A stretch of DNA of 64,000 bases, taken from assembly GCF_016107325.1 (NCBI RefSeq), contig NZ_RCVT01000002.1, positions 372,001 through 436,000 on the forward strand, written 5' to 3'. Position 1 is the first letter of the stretch. Each line of letters starts with the position of its first letter. Positions 17,143 to 26,739 of the stretch are shown in pieces. Both the position numbers and the translations under genes were made by a program. Source of the stretch: Sphingomonas sp. MA1305 (GTDB lineage: Bacteria; Pseudomonadota; Alphaproteobacteria; Sphingomonadales; Sphingomonadaceae). The notes under the pieces were generated by a model that saw nothing but the letters and a program-made list of their open reading frames with translations, did no database searches and was not told the origin of the DNA.

Positions 17143-18075
17143 TCAGATAGGCACGTTGTGGGGATCGACGCTGGTAAAACCATACGTCCGGTAGCGGCTT
17201 TGCACGGTACGGCCGGTGACGCTAATCTCCGTATACCCTTCCGGCGTGCCAAGAAATGACCCACGCCAATCGGCACCCGCAACGGCCCCCGTCGTGATGA
17301 AGGAAATGCCGTTCAGCTCGATCCGCTCGTAGCTGTGGCTATGTGCCTGCAATACCGCCAGCACGTCATGTCCTTGGAAAAGGCGAAGTATCTCGCGGCC
17401 ATTGACCGCATACGTCCAATTATGCGGCGTATCGAGCCAAGATGCCGGTTCATAGCATTGCAGCGCCGACAGGATCGGGATGTGCGCGACGGCGATGATC
17501 CGTCTGTCCTTGGGTTGCGCCGCCAGGTCGGCGCGCAGCCACGCGAGCTGTTCGGCATCGACGCGCCCCTCATAGCTCCGGTCTGTGGTCAGGCCGACCG
17601 TGTCGAGCACGACGAAATGCACGCCCTTGTGGTCGAAGGCGTAGTAGCGTGGGCCGAAGCGCTCGATATAGAATTGCTTGCCATAGTCCGCCGCGGTGGG
17701 GTCGATCCCGCTCTTTGGAAAGACGCCGAGGCAGTCGTGGTTGCCAAGAACGTGATACACTTTCTTGCGAAGGTGGGCCCGCTCGGTGCGCTGATAGAGG
17801 TCCATCAGCATCGTCGCGCGCCCGCGTCCGGTTTCGAGCGCGTCCTCGATATGGTCACCGCCCTGGATGACGAAATCGCAGTCCGAAGCCGAGACCTGCT
17901 CAAAGCACATCGCACAGGCCCGTGCGGCATCGAGTTCGGGTCGGATATGGCAGTCTCCCATGAAGACAAAGCTGAATGCCTGATCCCGCCGCGACGGTGT
18001 GCCGGGCGCCACGGACCCGGCGGCCGGCATGAGAGGTGCGCCCACCGCGAGCGCCAGGAGTGTACGACGATCCAT
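17143..18075 (-). CDS. Exported metallophosphoesterase (calcineurin-like)
   Basis: A 310-residue protein with an N-terminal export signal beginning MDRRTLLALAVGAP. The dinuclear-metal motifs of the calcineurin-like family are complete: GDCH (D41, H43), GGDH (D74), GNHD (N112, H113), AVAHIPI and QAHSHSYER. It should hydrolyse a phosphate mono- or diester in the periplasm or at the surface. It is the last gene of a minus-strand unit sigma-FecR-receptor-phosphoesterase, although a hairpin separates it from the receptor. A receptor plus phosphatase pairing suggests capture of a phosphorylated nutrient. The substrate is unknown. Confidence 0.82.
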   Translation of the reverse strand: MDRRTLLALAVGAPLMPAAGSVAPGTPSRRDQAFSFVFMGDCHIRPELDAARACAMCFEQVSASDCDFVIQGGDHIEDALETGRGRATMLMDLYQRTERAHLRKKVYHVLGNHDCLGVFPKSGIDPTAADYGKQFYIERFGPRYYAFDHKGVHFVVLDTVGLTTDRSYEGRVDAEQLAWLRADLAAQPKDRRIIAVAHIPILSALQCYEPASWLDTPHNWTYAVNGREILRLFQGHDVLAVLQAHSHSYERIELNGISFITTGAVAGADWRGSFLGTPEGYTEISVTGRTVQSRYRTYGFTSVDPHNVPI

Positions 18076-18104
18076 ACCATACCTGTTGTGGAAGGGGCCG
18101 AAGC

Positions 18105-18130
18105 GGCGGGAAGGTGAGTGGCTTCCCGCC
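18105..18130 (-). terminator. Hairpin between receptor and phosphoesterase genes
   Basis: A perfect 9-bp inverted repeat, GGCGGGAAG (18105-18113) and CTTCCCGCC (18122-18130), with an 8-nt loop lies in the 63-bp gap after the receptor stop. There is no clear U tract, so it may be an attenuator or an mRNA-stabilising element that sets lower phosphoesterase expression. Confidence 0.55.
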
Positions 18131-18138
18131 CCGTCACA

Positions 18139-20640
18139 TCAGAAGTGCGCGCGCGCCGTCACGAAAACCTGGCGTGGGGCCGCCGCCTGCAGGGTCGTGT
18201 ACGTACCACCGGGGTCGGAGGTCACAAACCCGGCTGTGCCGGTCGAGGCGATGTAATGCGCATCGAACAGGTTGAGCACGTTGGCTTGAAGCTCGAACCT
18301 GCGGTTGATCCGGTAGCCAGCCGTCAGGTTGACGTTGACCGCGCCAGGCAGAATGGCGTCGTTGAGGTACGTATAGTATCGCCGGCTGCGATAATGCGCC
18401 GAGACACCGCCCCATAATGTCCCGTCGTCGTAATTCAGTTCGGCATTGCCGACATTCTTCGGCGACGCCACAACCTGCTTGCCCTTGGTCGCGACGACGG
18501 CGCCGCCGAGTGGCTGGACGTTGTCGTCATAGGTCGCATCATTATAGGCCCAGCTGCCGTACGCCGACCAGGTTGAGCTGATCCGCCAGTTCGCCGCGGC
18601 CTCGACGCCGCGTGACGAGACGCTGCCGACGTTCTGCAACACGTTCTGGTTGCCGACGATTGTCGCGCTGATCGACGAGGCGAGAAGGCGATTGGTGAAC
18701 TTGACGTAATAGCCGGTCAGCGACAGCTGCAACGCGCGGTCGTGGAAGCGATAGCCGGCTTCGAACGTGTTGGTCATCTCGGGCTTCAGGCTGCCGCGGA
18801 TGTAATTGAAACCGGCCTGCGAGCTGCTCGAGAACGGCCCGGCCGACGTCGAGGCGACGAACGCCGCCATATTTCGGGTATAGTCACCGAAGAATTCGTT
18901 GTGCGCGTCCATCGTGTAGAGGCCGCCCAAAGTCGGCAGGAACCAGTTTTCGGCTTTGATCGATCCGTCGATCGGCTTGCGACTGACGATGCTGTGCGCG
19001 GTGTTCGTGGAGGAAACGCCCTTGATGCCGGCGTTGAGACGAAGCTGGTCGGTAGCCTGCCACGTGTCGCTGATGTCGAGTTGCACGGTGTCGGTGCGGT
19101 ATTGGTTCGAATAGGTCGTCTGAAACGGATTGGTGTAAAAGTGCTGGAAGTTGCGCGGGGCCACGCCAGCTTGGAGGCCATAGAGGTAGTTCGCCTGGTC
19201 GAAGGCGTTATGCTCGTACCACAGGCCACCTGTGATCTGGTGAGTTCTCGCCCGCAGCGTCAGGCGCGAAATGACGCCTTTGCGATCGATGGAATATCGA
19301 TTGGCCGACACCGAGAGGGGAGAGCCGCCGAACGCCGCTGGGGTCGGGTCGTAGGGGTCGGCATACGTACCGATGCCCTTGTCGAGATGGATATAGCCGG
19401 TCGTGAAGCCGCTAATGTTGGGCGAGAGCTCGTAGGCGAGCTTCTCATAGCCAAGCAGGTCGCGCCGTACTCCGCCACCCTGGTAGACGCTGTCGTCGGC
19501 ACTCACATAGGGCGCAGGCGGCGTCCCGCCATTCTGCGTCAGCGTCGCCAATTGTTCGGCAAGCGCGAAGGTCGGAATATTGTCGAACTGCCAACCATAG
19601 ACCCGCAGTTTTGCGAGCGAGGTGTCGAGATAATCGTCCTCGCGTCGATCGATGAGGTCGATGAAGGTAGTGGATGTCACGCCTTCACCGATCGTCTGGA
19701 TATATTTGGCGTTGACCTGGTCTTGGACCTGCTTGCCCCAGCCTTTCCACTTCCCTTGTCGATCGTGCGCGTAAGACAGCGCGAGCCGACCGCCCCACGG
19801 AAGGTCGCCGGTGTTGACGCGCACGAATCCTCGCCACGAATCAGCGCTGCCGTAACTTCCTTCGAGATCGACACCGAATCGTGTAGCCGGATCGATCGAG
19901 GTGAAGTCGACGGTGCCGCCGATATTGCTGGTCGACGCCGTCCCCAATGCGCCACTGCCCTGCGCGAGCGTCGCGGTACCATTGTTTTCGGTCAGCAGCG
20001 CCCGGTTGATCGAAAGACCGTTGTTGTTGCGATATTGCATATTGCCGAGCGGAACGCCGTCCAGCGTATATCCCATCTGATCGGTCAGGAAGCCGCGGAT
20101 CGACAGCTGCGTCGCCGCCTCATAGGTCCCGCGCGCGTCCGACGAATCGAAATTCACGCCGGGTAACCGTCCGAGCGCGCGCAGCGGCGAGGCGCCGGGG
20201 GTCAGCTTTTTCATCGCCCGAGGCGACACGCTTTGCACCTGGCGCGACTGTCCCTGCCCCAGCACGATGATATCCTGCGTCGCGGCACTCGCCGCGTCAT
20301 TTGGTGCCTCGACGGGCGCGACTTTCAGCGAGATCATCGAAGGCGTCTGCTCGGCGATCACCAACCCCTGCCCCGCGATCAGTCGGCGCAGCGCCTCCTC
20401 GCGGCTGAACATCCCGCGCAAGGCCGTAACCCGGCGCGTGGCGACCGCGTCATAGGGGAAGACGACATGGACGCCGGCCTGCCGCGCGAACCTGTTCAGC
20501 GCGCTTGCGGTATCTGACGCCTTGATGTCGAACCGTATGCGTGCGGATGGCGATTGCGCCGTAGCGATCGAAGGCAACGCGATGGCGAACGCCGGCAACG
20601 CGACCGCGACGAGGGCCGTCGTCGTGAGAAACTTGAACAT
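18139..20640 (-). CDS. TonB-dependent receptor with STN signalling domain
   Basis: An 833-residue outer-membrane receptor. The signal peptide ends near SIATAQS. An STN domain follows (about 32-112: RIRFDIKASDTASALNRFARQAGVHV, then LRRLIAGQGLVI). A TonB-box-like DIIVLGQG is at about 125, and the plug has LPGVNFDSSDARGTYEAATQLSIRGF and LDGVPLGNM. The barrel ends in VTARAHF with the terminal Phe. The STN domain together with the upstream FecR and sigma genes shows a complete surface-signalling unit in which ligand binding induces the receptor's own transcription. The ligand is not deducible. The neighbouring metallophosphoesterase and the facing GH127/GH29 genes make a phosphorylated or glycan compound reasonable. 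Confidence 0.88.
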   Translation of the reverse strand: MFKFLTTTALVAVALPAFAIALPSIATAQSPSARIRFDIKASDTASALNRFARQAGVHVVFPYDAVATRRVTALRGMFSREEALRRLIAGQGLVIAEQTPSMISLKVAPVEAPNDAASAATQDIIVLGQGQSRQVQSVSPRAMKKLTPGASPLRALGRLPGVNFDSSDARGTYEAATQLSIRGFLTDQMGYTLDGVPLGNMQYRNNNGLSINRALLTENNGTATLAQGSGALGTASTSNIGGTVDFTSIDPATRFGVDLEGSYGSADSWRGFVRVNTGDLPWGGRLALSYAHDRQGKWKGWGKQVQDQVNAKYIQTIGEGVTSTTFIDLIDRREDDYLDTSLAKLRVYGWQFDNIPTFALAEQLATLTQNGGTPPAPYVSADDSVYQGGGVRRDLLGYEKLAYELSPNISGFTTGYIHLDKGIGTYADPYDPTPAAFGGSPLSVSANRYSIDRKGVISRLTLRARTHQITGGLWYEHNAFDQANYLYGLQAGVAPRNFQHFYTNPFQTTYSNQYRTDTVQLDISDTWQATDQLRLNAGIKGVSSTNTAHSIVSRKPIDGSIKAENWFLPTLGGLYTMDAHNEFFGDYTRNMAAFVASTSAGPFSSSSQAGFNYIRGSLKPEMTNTFEAGYRFHDRALQLSLTGYYVKFTNRLLASSISATIVGNQNVLQNVGSVSSRGVEAAANWRISSTWSAYGSWAYNDATYDDNVQPLGGAVVATKGKQVVASPKNVGNAELNYDDGTLWGGVSAHYRSRRYYTYLNDAILPGAVNVNLTAGYRINRRFELQANVLNLFDAHYIASTGTAGFVTSDPGGTYTTLQAAAPRQVFVTARAHF

Positions 20641-20719
20641 GGAAAATCCCCGCTTGGCACGAATGTCGATGCAGGGATGGATGGGCGCGGAAAAACCGCT
20701 ACCCGGTTTGCAAAAAAAC

Positions 20720-21667
20720 TCAGGCGCGGGTGAGAATGACCTCGCCGTTGCCGATCCGGGTGGCGCGCACGTTGAACGAGGTACGCAACGCCTGCAGGAA
20801 TTCCGCCGGGTCGGTCGTCGCGAACGTGCCGCCCAGTCGCAGCCGGGACAGAAGCGGATCGCCGATCACAATCTTGTTCGGCAGGTAGCGGTTCACTTCC
20901 GACAGGGCATAATCAAGGCTTTCCCCGTTCAGCACGAGCGTGTTGCGCTGCCAAGCGGTGACGCGGCCGAGGTCGTCGCCGTCATGCGAGCGGGTGCTGA
21001 CCATCCCGCCGTTGACGAACGCCGTGTCGCCGGCCCGCATGTGCAGATCGCCCTCACCCGATAGCCCCCCCTCGACTACCGCCAGCTCGCATCCCACGCC
21101 GCGCAGCCGCGCATTGTAGGTGCCTGGCAGCAGCTGGAACCGTCCGGCGGGTGTCATCAGCTGTGCCTGCCGATCCGCCGCCAAGGCGATCGCGATTTCG
21201 CCGCGGTCCAGCCAGAGCCGCATCGGCACGCCGTCTTTCCAGTAGATGCGGCTATCGGTGTTGAGATCGAGCGACACGCCCGCCGCCGCCGCCAGCGATT
21301 TGCGCTGCCCCACCGCAGTCGTCGCCATCTCGCGTGCCTGCGCACGATACGCCACGCCACCACCGACAGCGGCAATCGCGGCGACCGATGCGGCGATGCG
21401 AAGGACCTGACGGCGTGTGCGCGCGGTCGGTGCCGAAGAGATCGGATCGCCCCTCCCCGGCCGATCGCCGTCTGCGTGACGGAGCCGGTCCATATCCCGC
21501 CATGCTCCTGCCACCTCGGCGAAGGCGACAGCATGACGAATATCCGCCGCCCGCCACGCCTCGAACGCCGTCACGTCTGCAGACCCGGCATCGAGTGCAG
21601 CCAGCCAACAGGCGGCTTCGTCCGTCAGGTTAGCGTGATGCTGCGAAGATTCGAAGCGATCGGACAA
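20720..21667 (-). CDS. FecR-family anti-sigma factor / sigma regulator
   Basis: A 315-residue protein: N-terminal DEAACWLAALDAG and DIRHAVAFAEVAGAWRDMDRL (sigma-binding region), a membrane span near residues 88-108, and the FecR domain (GQRKSLAAAAGVSLDLNTDSR onward). The C-terminal part (SLDYALSEVNRYLPNKIVIGD, LGGTFATTDPAEFLQALR) resembles an STN fold. It begins at TTG, with GGAGGA four bases upstream, inside the 3' end of the sigma gene (43-bp overlap). That start is well supported and implies coupled translation with the sigma factor. It should hold the sigma inactive until the receptor at 18139 binds its ligand. Confidence 0.87.
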   Translation of the reverse strand: MSDRFESSQHHANLTDEAACWLAALDAGSADVTAFEAWRAADIRHAVAFAEVAGAWRDMDRLRHADGDRPGRGDPISSAPTARTRRQVLRIAASVAAIAAVGGGVAYRAQAREMATTAVGQRKSLAAAAGVSLDLNTDSRIYWKDGVPMRLWLDRGEIAIALAADRQAQLMTPAGRFQLLPGTYNARLRGVGCELAVVEGGLSGEGDLHMRAGDTAFVNGGMVSTRSHDGDDLGRVTAWQRNTLVLNGESLDYALSEVNRYLPNKIVIGDPLLSRLRLGGTFATTDPAEFLQALRTSFNVRATRIGNGEVILTRA

Positions 21668-22197
21668 ACTTCCTCCACGCAGCGCGCGTGATCGCGACGC
21701 GCCTTCGTTACGAGGGCCAGTCCTTTAGCGATATGCTTTTCGACGGTCGAGACGGAGAGTGACAGTGTCTCGGCGATCGCCGCGGGCGCCATGCCCTGGA
21801 CTTTGCGCATACGAAGGACCCGCGCGCATTGCGGCGGCAAGCCATCGATCAGCTGCAGGAGTTGCTGCATGTCCGATCGGCCTGATGAGACCGCAAAGGC
21901 GTCGGGTGCAGGATCCGCGACATCCAATGCCTCCAGCGACGCGAGCAGATCGATCCGTACGACGCTTGCCCGACGCAACCGCTCCAATGCCAGGTTGTGG
22001 ATGATCGCCAGGACAAAGGCGCGCGGGGTAGTGATCGCCCGATAGTCCGATGCGTTCAACACGCGGGCATAAGCTTCCTGGACCAGATCGTCCGCGTCGT
22101 CGCGCCCACAGAAATGCGCCGCTTTCGCTCGATAGGCCGCAGCGTGCGGCAACACATCCGCCACGAACCACCGATCGATGTCGCGAAGCCAACTCAC
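21625..22197 (-). CDS. ECF RNA polymerase sigma factor, FecI type
   Basis: A 190-residue sigma factor with region 2 (FCGRDDADDLVQEAYARVLN, then ITTPRAFVLAIIHNLALERLRR) and region 4 (GLPPQCARVLRMRKVQGMAPAAIAETLSLSVSTVEKHIAKGL). The GTG at 22197 is the first plausible start; the ATG one base upstream is out of frame and runs into a stop. The length and the FecR partner place it in the FecI group, which controls a single adjacent receptor. It heads the unit sigma-FecR-receptor-metallophosphoesterase on the minus strand. Confidence 0.9.
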   Translation of the reverse strand: MSWLRDIDRWFVADVLPHAAAYRAKAAHFCGRDDADDLVQEAYARVLNASDYRAITTPRAFVLAIIHNLALERLRRASVVRIDLLASLEALDVADPAPDAFAVSSGRSDMQQLLQLIDGLPPQCARVLRMRKVQGMAPAAIAETLSLSVSTVEKHIAKGLALVTKARRDHARCVEEVCPIASNLRSITLT

Positions 22198-22460
22198 ATC
22201 ACGCCCCCATGTTGGGGCCGCGCCTAATCGCGCTTTCTTACAACGATGGGACAGCTTGAGGCCGTCACCACTGACCGGCCGCTTTCGCTGCTAGCGTCGT
22301 GCAGCAGCTTCAACGAAGCGCCGCGATCCCCCTCGTACGAGTTCATCGACAGGACCCAAATGCAGTCGCTCGCCACGTGGTAGGGCGCTCCCCAAAGGGG
22401 GTCTTTCGTTCATCGCCAGCAGTGCGTCGTCTGAGTAAACCAGCGTTTGGATGCGGGCAG

Positions 22461-22667
22461 CTAATCCTTTCCAATCGTCAGAATGCCATCCAAGCCGTCG
22501 GCCTTGCCGACCATGCCGGGCACCTCATCCAGCTGGCGCAGGTCGGTGAAGCCGCCCCGATCTTCCCGGTAGCGTACAATCTCAAAGCCATGGCCCTTGA
22601 GCGCCGGTATGGCGTCGATTTCGTCAGCCGTAGCAATGTTGACATCGATGGCCTGCTGGCTGCTCAT
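22461..22667 (-). CDS. Small helix-hairpin-helix protein
   Basis: A 68-residue protein: residues 7-30 (IDVNIATADEIDAIPALKGHGFE) and 40-62 (FTDLRQLDEVPGM) form the double helix-hairpin-helix seen in ComEA/PsbU-like DNA-binding modules. There is no signal peptide. The ATG overlaps the stop of the upstream deaminase gene by 4 nt (ATGA), so the two are co-translated. The biological role is unknown; non-specific DNA binding is the family expectation. Confidence 0.75.
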   Translation of the reverse strand: MSSQQAIDVNIATADEIDAIPALKGHGFEIVRYREDRGGFTDLRQLDEVPGMVGKADGLDGILTIGKD

Positions 22668-23158
22668 AGGTTTGCCTGCTCCTCGCGAGGCAGTTCGGCG
22701 TCTGGGCCATAGTAGAGCTCTGCGCACTCGGCACGCAAACACCCGCCCTCGATGACGATATCGTCCCGATAGGCGTCGGCAATGAACGACAGCGTGTCGA
22801 TGTGCCTGGCCTCGAAATACATGCGATGAACGTCGTCGCGACCGGCACCGTACACTACGCGCCCGACCTTCGACCAGATCGACGCCATGGTGCACATGCC
22901 GCACGGCTGCAGCGTTGAGTAGAGCGTCGCTCCCCTCAGCTCCAGCTCGCCCAGGCTTTCGCAGGCGCGGCGGATCGCCATCATCTCGGCATGCGCGGTC
23001 GCGTCGGGCAGCTCATGCGTCTGGTTGCGCTCGGCGGAAATTTCCCGCCCCTCGAGCACGATGACGCTACCCAGCGGCGAAGTGGACGGGTCGGCCCCCT
23101 TTGCTCGGGCAATCTCTATCGCGCGCCGCATCCAGCGCTCATCCTCACTCTCGGCCAC
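22664..23158 (-). CDS. Cytidine/deoxycytidylate-type zinc deaminase
   Basis: A 164-residue member of the CMP/dCMP deaminase superfamily. The zinc-binding and catalytic motif is H56-A-E58 with P85-C-G-M-C89, and the SPLGSVIVLEGREISAERNQT opening matches guanine-deaminase/TadA-like proteins. TadA and guanine deaminase groups are closest in style, but the nucleobase substrate cannot be fixed. Translation starts at GTG. The gene is followed directly by a small HHH protein with which it overlaps. It diverges from the catalase gene, with about 200 bp between them. Confidence 0.75.
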   Translation of the reverse strand: MAESEDERWMRRAIEIARAKGADPSTSPLGSVIVLEGREISAERNQTHELPDATAHAEMMAIRRACESLGELELRGATLYSTLQPCGMCTMASIWSKVGRVVYGAGRDDVHRMYFEARHIDTLSFIADAYRDDIVIEGGCLRAECAELYYGPDAELPREEQANL

Positions 23159-23356
23159 GCCCTTCTCCTTGTCGGACGTGCAACCTGTGTCAGTCGCAAA
23201 GGATGCCTGTTCTGCGGCCGCCGTTGAAATTGTGCTGGTACCGTACTCGACCAGTCATCGATCCGACCGCGCTTTGATCAATCGTATTGATCCAGATCAT
23301 CTCCGCCCCCGACCGTCATGTTGGTTCGTTCTACCTCCATATCCCAGGGAGCTAAC

Positions 23357-25444
23357 ATGGCCGAGACAGTCTCACATACCGCCGGTTCGGGCGGCGAAAC
23401 GCATCAAACCGCCGGCGAAAACTATCCGGTGCTCACCACCAATCACGGCACGCCGATCGCCGACAACCAGAACCAGCTCAAGGCGGGGCCGCGTGGCCCA
23501 GTGCTGCTGGAAGACGAAATCTACCGTGAGAAGATCAACCACTTCGATCACGAGCGGATTCCTGAACGCATCGTCCACGCGCGCGGATCTGCCGCACACG
23601 GCTATTTCGAATGCACCGAGAGTCTGGCCGACATCACCGTCGCCGACCTGTTTCAGAAAAAGGGCCAGCGGACCGAGGTCTTCACCCGCTTCTCGACGGT
23701 CGCCGGGGGCGCGGGGTCGGTCGACACCCCGCGCGACGTGCGCGGCTTCGCGGTCAAATTCTATACCCGCCAGGGCAATTGGGACCTGGTCGGCAACAAC
23801 ATCCCCGTCTTCTTCATCCAGGATGCGATCAAATTCCCCGATCTGATCCATGCCGCCAAGATGGAGGCGGATCGCGGCTATCCGCAGGCAGCGACCGCGC
23901 ACGACACCTTCTGGGACTTCATCAGCCTGATGCCGGAATCGACCCACATGATCATGTGGGCGATGTCGGATCGCACATTGCCGCGGACCTTCGCCAATAT
24001 GGAGGGGTTTGGCGTCCATACCTTCCGCTTCATCAACGAGGAGGGCAAGAGCACCTTCGTCAAGTTCCACTGGAAGCCCAAGGCGGGCCTCGCTTCGACG
24101 ATCTGGGACGAGACGGTGAAAATCGCCGGTGCCGATCCCGATTTCCAGCGTCGCAACCTGTTCGAGAGCATCGACCGCGGTGACTTTCCGACGTGGGACC
24201 TGGGCGTCCAGTTGTTCGACCAGGAATTCGCCGACAGCCAGCCCTATGACGTGCTCGATGCAACCAAGATCATTCCTGAAGAGGTGCTGCCGGTCCGCAT
24301 CGTGGGGCGCATGGTACTCGACCGCTATCCCGACAATTTCTTCGCCGAAACCGAACAGGCGGCGTTCGTGCCGAGCCACGTCGTTCCGGGGATCGGCTTC
24401 AGCAACGATCCGCTGCTGCAGGGGCGGCTGTTCAGCTATACCGATACGCAGCTGTCTCGACTGGGCTCGGTCAATTTCCACCAGTTGCCGATCAATGCCG
24501 CCAAGGGCCGCGCCGCCGCGGCGGGCTGCCCGTTCATGAACCAGCAGCGCGACGGTCACATGCAAATGGCGGTGCCCAAGGGCCGCGCCAATTACGAGCC
24601 CAACAGCCTGGCGCAGGCGGGTGAGGAAGCCGGCGCGCGCGAGGACCCGGACGGCGGCTACACGACCTTCCCGTCGGGCGAGCAGGGCCAGAAGCTGCGC
24701 ATTCGCCCGGAGAGCTTCGCCGACCATTACAGCCAGGCGCGCTTGTTCTTCCGATCGATGGACCCGGCGGAACAGGCGCATATCGCCTCGGCGCTGGTAT
24801 TCGAGCTGAGCAAGGTCAGCCTGGAGCATATCCGCATCGCGATGATGGCCAATTTGCGCAACGTCGACGAGGATCTGGCGCAACGCGTCGCCGACGGTCT
24901 CGCCATGGACCTGCCACAGCCGTCGAAGACCGCCGCACCGGTGCTCGACATGGACATCTCGCCCGCGCTGCGGATCATCCGCGGTCCCCTGGAAAAGCAT
25001 ACGCTGCAGGGCCGCACGGTCGGCATTCTGATTGCCGAAGGAACGGACGCCGGCGAACTCAAGGCGGTTCAGGAAGCGGTAAAGGCCGCCGGCGGCACGC
25101 CGATGACGATCGCGCCCAAAGTCGGCAAGGTACCGCTGTCCGACGGCAGCACGATCGCCGCGGACGCGCAGCTGTTCGGCCAGCCATCGGTGACGGTCGA
25201 TGCCTGCGCCGTGATCCTGGCGGACGCCGCCTGCGCCAAGCTCGTCAAGGAAGGTGCCGCGGTGCAGTGGGTGATGGATGCCTTCGGGCACCTGAAGGCG
25301 ATCGGGCACAATGCGGCGGCCAAGCCGCTGCTCGACAAGGCCGGCGTCGAGCCTGATCCAGGGATTACCGATCTGTCCGGGTTCGTGGAGGCGGCCAAGA
25401 AGCGTTACTGGGACCGCGAGCCGAGCGTGCGCACGTTAGCATAA
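23357..25444 (+). CDS. katE: Large-subunit catalase HPII type (clade II)
   Basis: A 695-residue heme catalase converting hydrogen peroxide to water and oxygen. Catalytic residues are H74 ([12 protein letters not shown]), N147 ([11 protein letters not shown]) and the proximal heme Y361 ([14 protein letters not shown]). The catalase core is followed by the flavodoxin/DJ-1-like C-terminal domain (about 553-690, [17 protein letters not shown]) that defines clade II. The ATG at 23357 follows an AGGGA element. Relative to E. coli HPII, the residue that would be His392, linked covalently to the tyrosine, is V338, so that His-Tyr bond should be absent. A perfect hairpin terminator follows. It probably acts in stationary-phase or general stress defence. 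Confidence 0.93.
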   Translation: MAETVSHTAGSGGETHQTAGENYPVLTTNHGTPIADNQNQLKAGPRGPVLLEDEIYREKINHFDHERIPERIVHARGSAAHGYFECTESLADITVADLFQKKGQRTEVFTRFSTVAGGAGSVDTPRDVRGFAVKFYTRQGNWDLVGNNIPVFFIQDAIKFPDLIHAAKMEADRGYPQAATAHDTFWDFISLMPESTHMIMWAMSDRTLPRTFANMEGFGVHTFRFINEEGKSTFVKFHWKPKAGLASTIWDETVKIAGADPDFQRRNLFESIDRGDFPTWDLGVQLFDQEFADSQPYDVLDATKIIPEEVLPVRIVGRMVLDRYPDNFFAETEQAAFVPSHVVPGIGFSNDPLLQGRLFSYTDTQLSRLGSVNFHQLPINAAKGRAAAAGCPFMNQQRDGHMQMAVPKGRANYEPNSLAQAGEEAGAREDPDGGYTTFPSGEQGQKLRIRPESFADHYSQARLFFRSMDPAEQAHIASALVFELSKVSLEHIRIAMMANLRNVDEDLAQRVADGLAMDLPQPSKTAAPVLDMDISPALRIIRGPLEKHTLQGRTVGILIAEGTDAGELKAVQEAVKAAGGTPMTIAPKVGKVPLSDGSTIAADAQLFGQPSVTVDACAVILADAACAKLVKEGAAVQWVMDAFGHLKAIGHNAAAKPLLDKAGVEPDPGITDLSGFVEAAKKRYWDREPSVRTLA

Positions 25445-25451
25445 ACGCTGT

Positions 25452-25482
25452 GGTGGCTGGCCAGGGCGTCTGGCCAGCCACC
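25452..25482. terminator. Bidirectional terminator between katE and MFS gene
   Basis: A perfect 13-bp stem, GGTGGCTGGCCAG (25452-25464) and CTGGCCAGCCACC (25470-25482), with a GGCGT loop starts 8 bp after the catalase stop. It lies between convergent genes and could end transcription from both sides, although no U tract is obvious. Confidence 0.75.
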
Positions 25483-25556
25483 GTGACCCATTTCCGGCCA
25501 TTCAACTGGATCACGGTGGAGCCCAAAAGCAGATGCCTGCTCCTCTCGTGCTGGGC

Positions 25557-26729
25557 CTAGCTCGGCGATGGTAGCGGGCTCGGCTTCGAAGGGGTGCGCG
25601 TGACGAGCAACAGCACAAGAAGCCCTGCGGCGGATGTGCTTGCGCCGGCAAGCGCCACGGCGGGGTAGCCGAAGCCCGCGGCAATGACGCCGCCACCAAG
25701 CGCCGCGCCAATGGCATTGCCGAGATTGAACGCCCCGATGTTCACCGCCGAGGCGAGGTTCGGCGCTTCGGCAGCAGCGGACATGACCCGCACCTGCAAC
25801 GGCGGCACCAGTGCAAAGCTCGCCGTGCCCCACAGGAAGATCAGCACCGCGCTCGGGCCGGCATGCGGCATCAGCACGGCAAAGGCGACCAGGATGGTCG
25901 ACAGCGACGCGAGCGTCACGATCAACGTACGATCGACGGACCGATCGGCAAAGCGCCCGCCGAGCCAATTGCCGGCGGTCAGTCCCAAACCATAGGTCAC
26001 CAGCATCGCGGTAACGAAGCCCAGCGAGGCCTGCGTCACCTCCCGCAGGATCGGCACGATATAGGTGAAAACGGTGAACATCGCGCTCGATCCGACGACC
26101 GTGAGGCCCAATGCTGCCAGCACGGGGCCACGGGTCAGTACGCGCAATTCCGCCAGCGCACTCTCTCCACTCGTCGCGGGCAGCGGCGGCAAGGTCAGCC
26201 GTAGCGATGCCATCATCGCGACGCCCAGCGCCGCAATACCCCAGAAGGAGGCACGCCAGCCAAGATGTTCGCCGGCCCAGGTCGCCACGGGCACTCCCAC
26301 GACATTGGCGATCGTCAGCCCCATGAACATCGCCGCCACCGCGCTGGCGCGCCTCTCGGGCGCGACCAGACTGGCGGCCACGACCGAACCGACACCGAAG
26401 AAGGCGCCATGGTTGAACGCGGTCAGGACCCGCGCGGCGAGCAGGATGGCATAGCTGTTCGATATCGCCGCCAGCAGGTTGCCCGCCGTGAAGATAGCGG
26501 CCAATCCGATCAGCAATGTGCGCCGCGGCACGCGCCCGGTGGTCAGCGTCATCACCGGTGCGCCGATCAGAACGCCCAAGGCGTAGGCGCTGATGAGCAG
26601 CCCCGCGGCCGGGATCGAGACGTGAAGGTCATGTGCAATTACCGGCAGCAGCCCCATGGGGGCGAACTCGGTCACGCCGATGCCGAACGCGCCGATGGCC
26701 AGGGCCAGCAAGCCTGGGTTGATCTTCAT
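25557..26729 (-). CDS. MFS transporter, DHA1 family (AraJ/YdhP-like exporter)
   Basis: A 390-residue inner-membrane protein with about 12 hydrophobic segments. It has the family opening ALAIGAFGIGVTEFAPMGLLPVIA, the motif-A-like loop GAPVMTLTTGRVPRRTLLIG between TM2 and TM3, and TM4/5 motif AFNHGAFFGVGSVVAASLV. This subgroup covers drug, sugar or purine exporters. The ATG at 26729 sits 10 bp downstream of the aldo/keto reductase stop, so the two form an operon on the minus strand. The LysR gene at 27860 diverges from them and probably controls them. Confidence 0.85.
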   Translation of the reverse strand: MKINPGLLALAIGAFGIGVTEFAPMGLLPVIAHDLHVSIPAAGLLISAYALGVLIGAPVMTLTTGRVPRRTLLIGLAAIFTAGNLLAAISNSYAILLAARVLTAFNHGAFFGVGSVVAASLVAPERRASAVAAMFMGLTIANVVGVPVATWAGEHLGWRASFWGIAALGVAMMASLRLTLPPLPATSGESALAELRVLTRGPVLAALGLTVVGSSAMFTVFTYIVPILREVTQASLGFVTAMLVTYGLGLTAGNWLGGRFADRSVDRTLIVTLASLSTILVAFAVLMPHAGPSAVLIFLWGTASFALVPPLQVRVMSAAAEAPNLASAVNIGAFNLGNAIGAALGGGVIAAGFGYPAVALAGASTSAAGLLVLLLVTRTPSKPSPLPSPS

Positions 26730-26739
26730 CTCTGGATCC

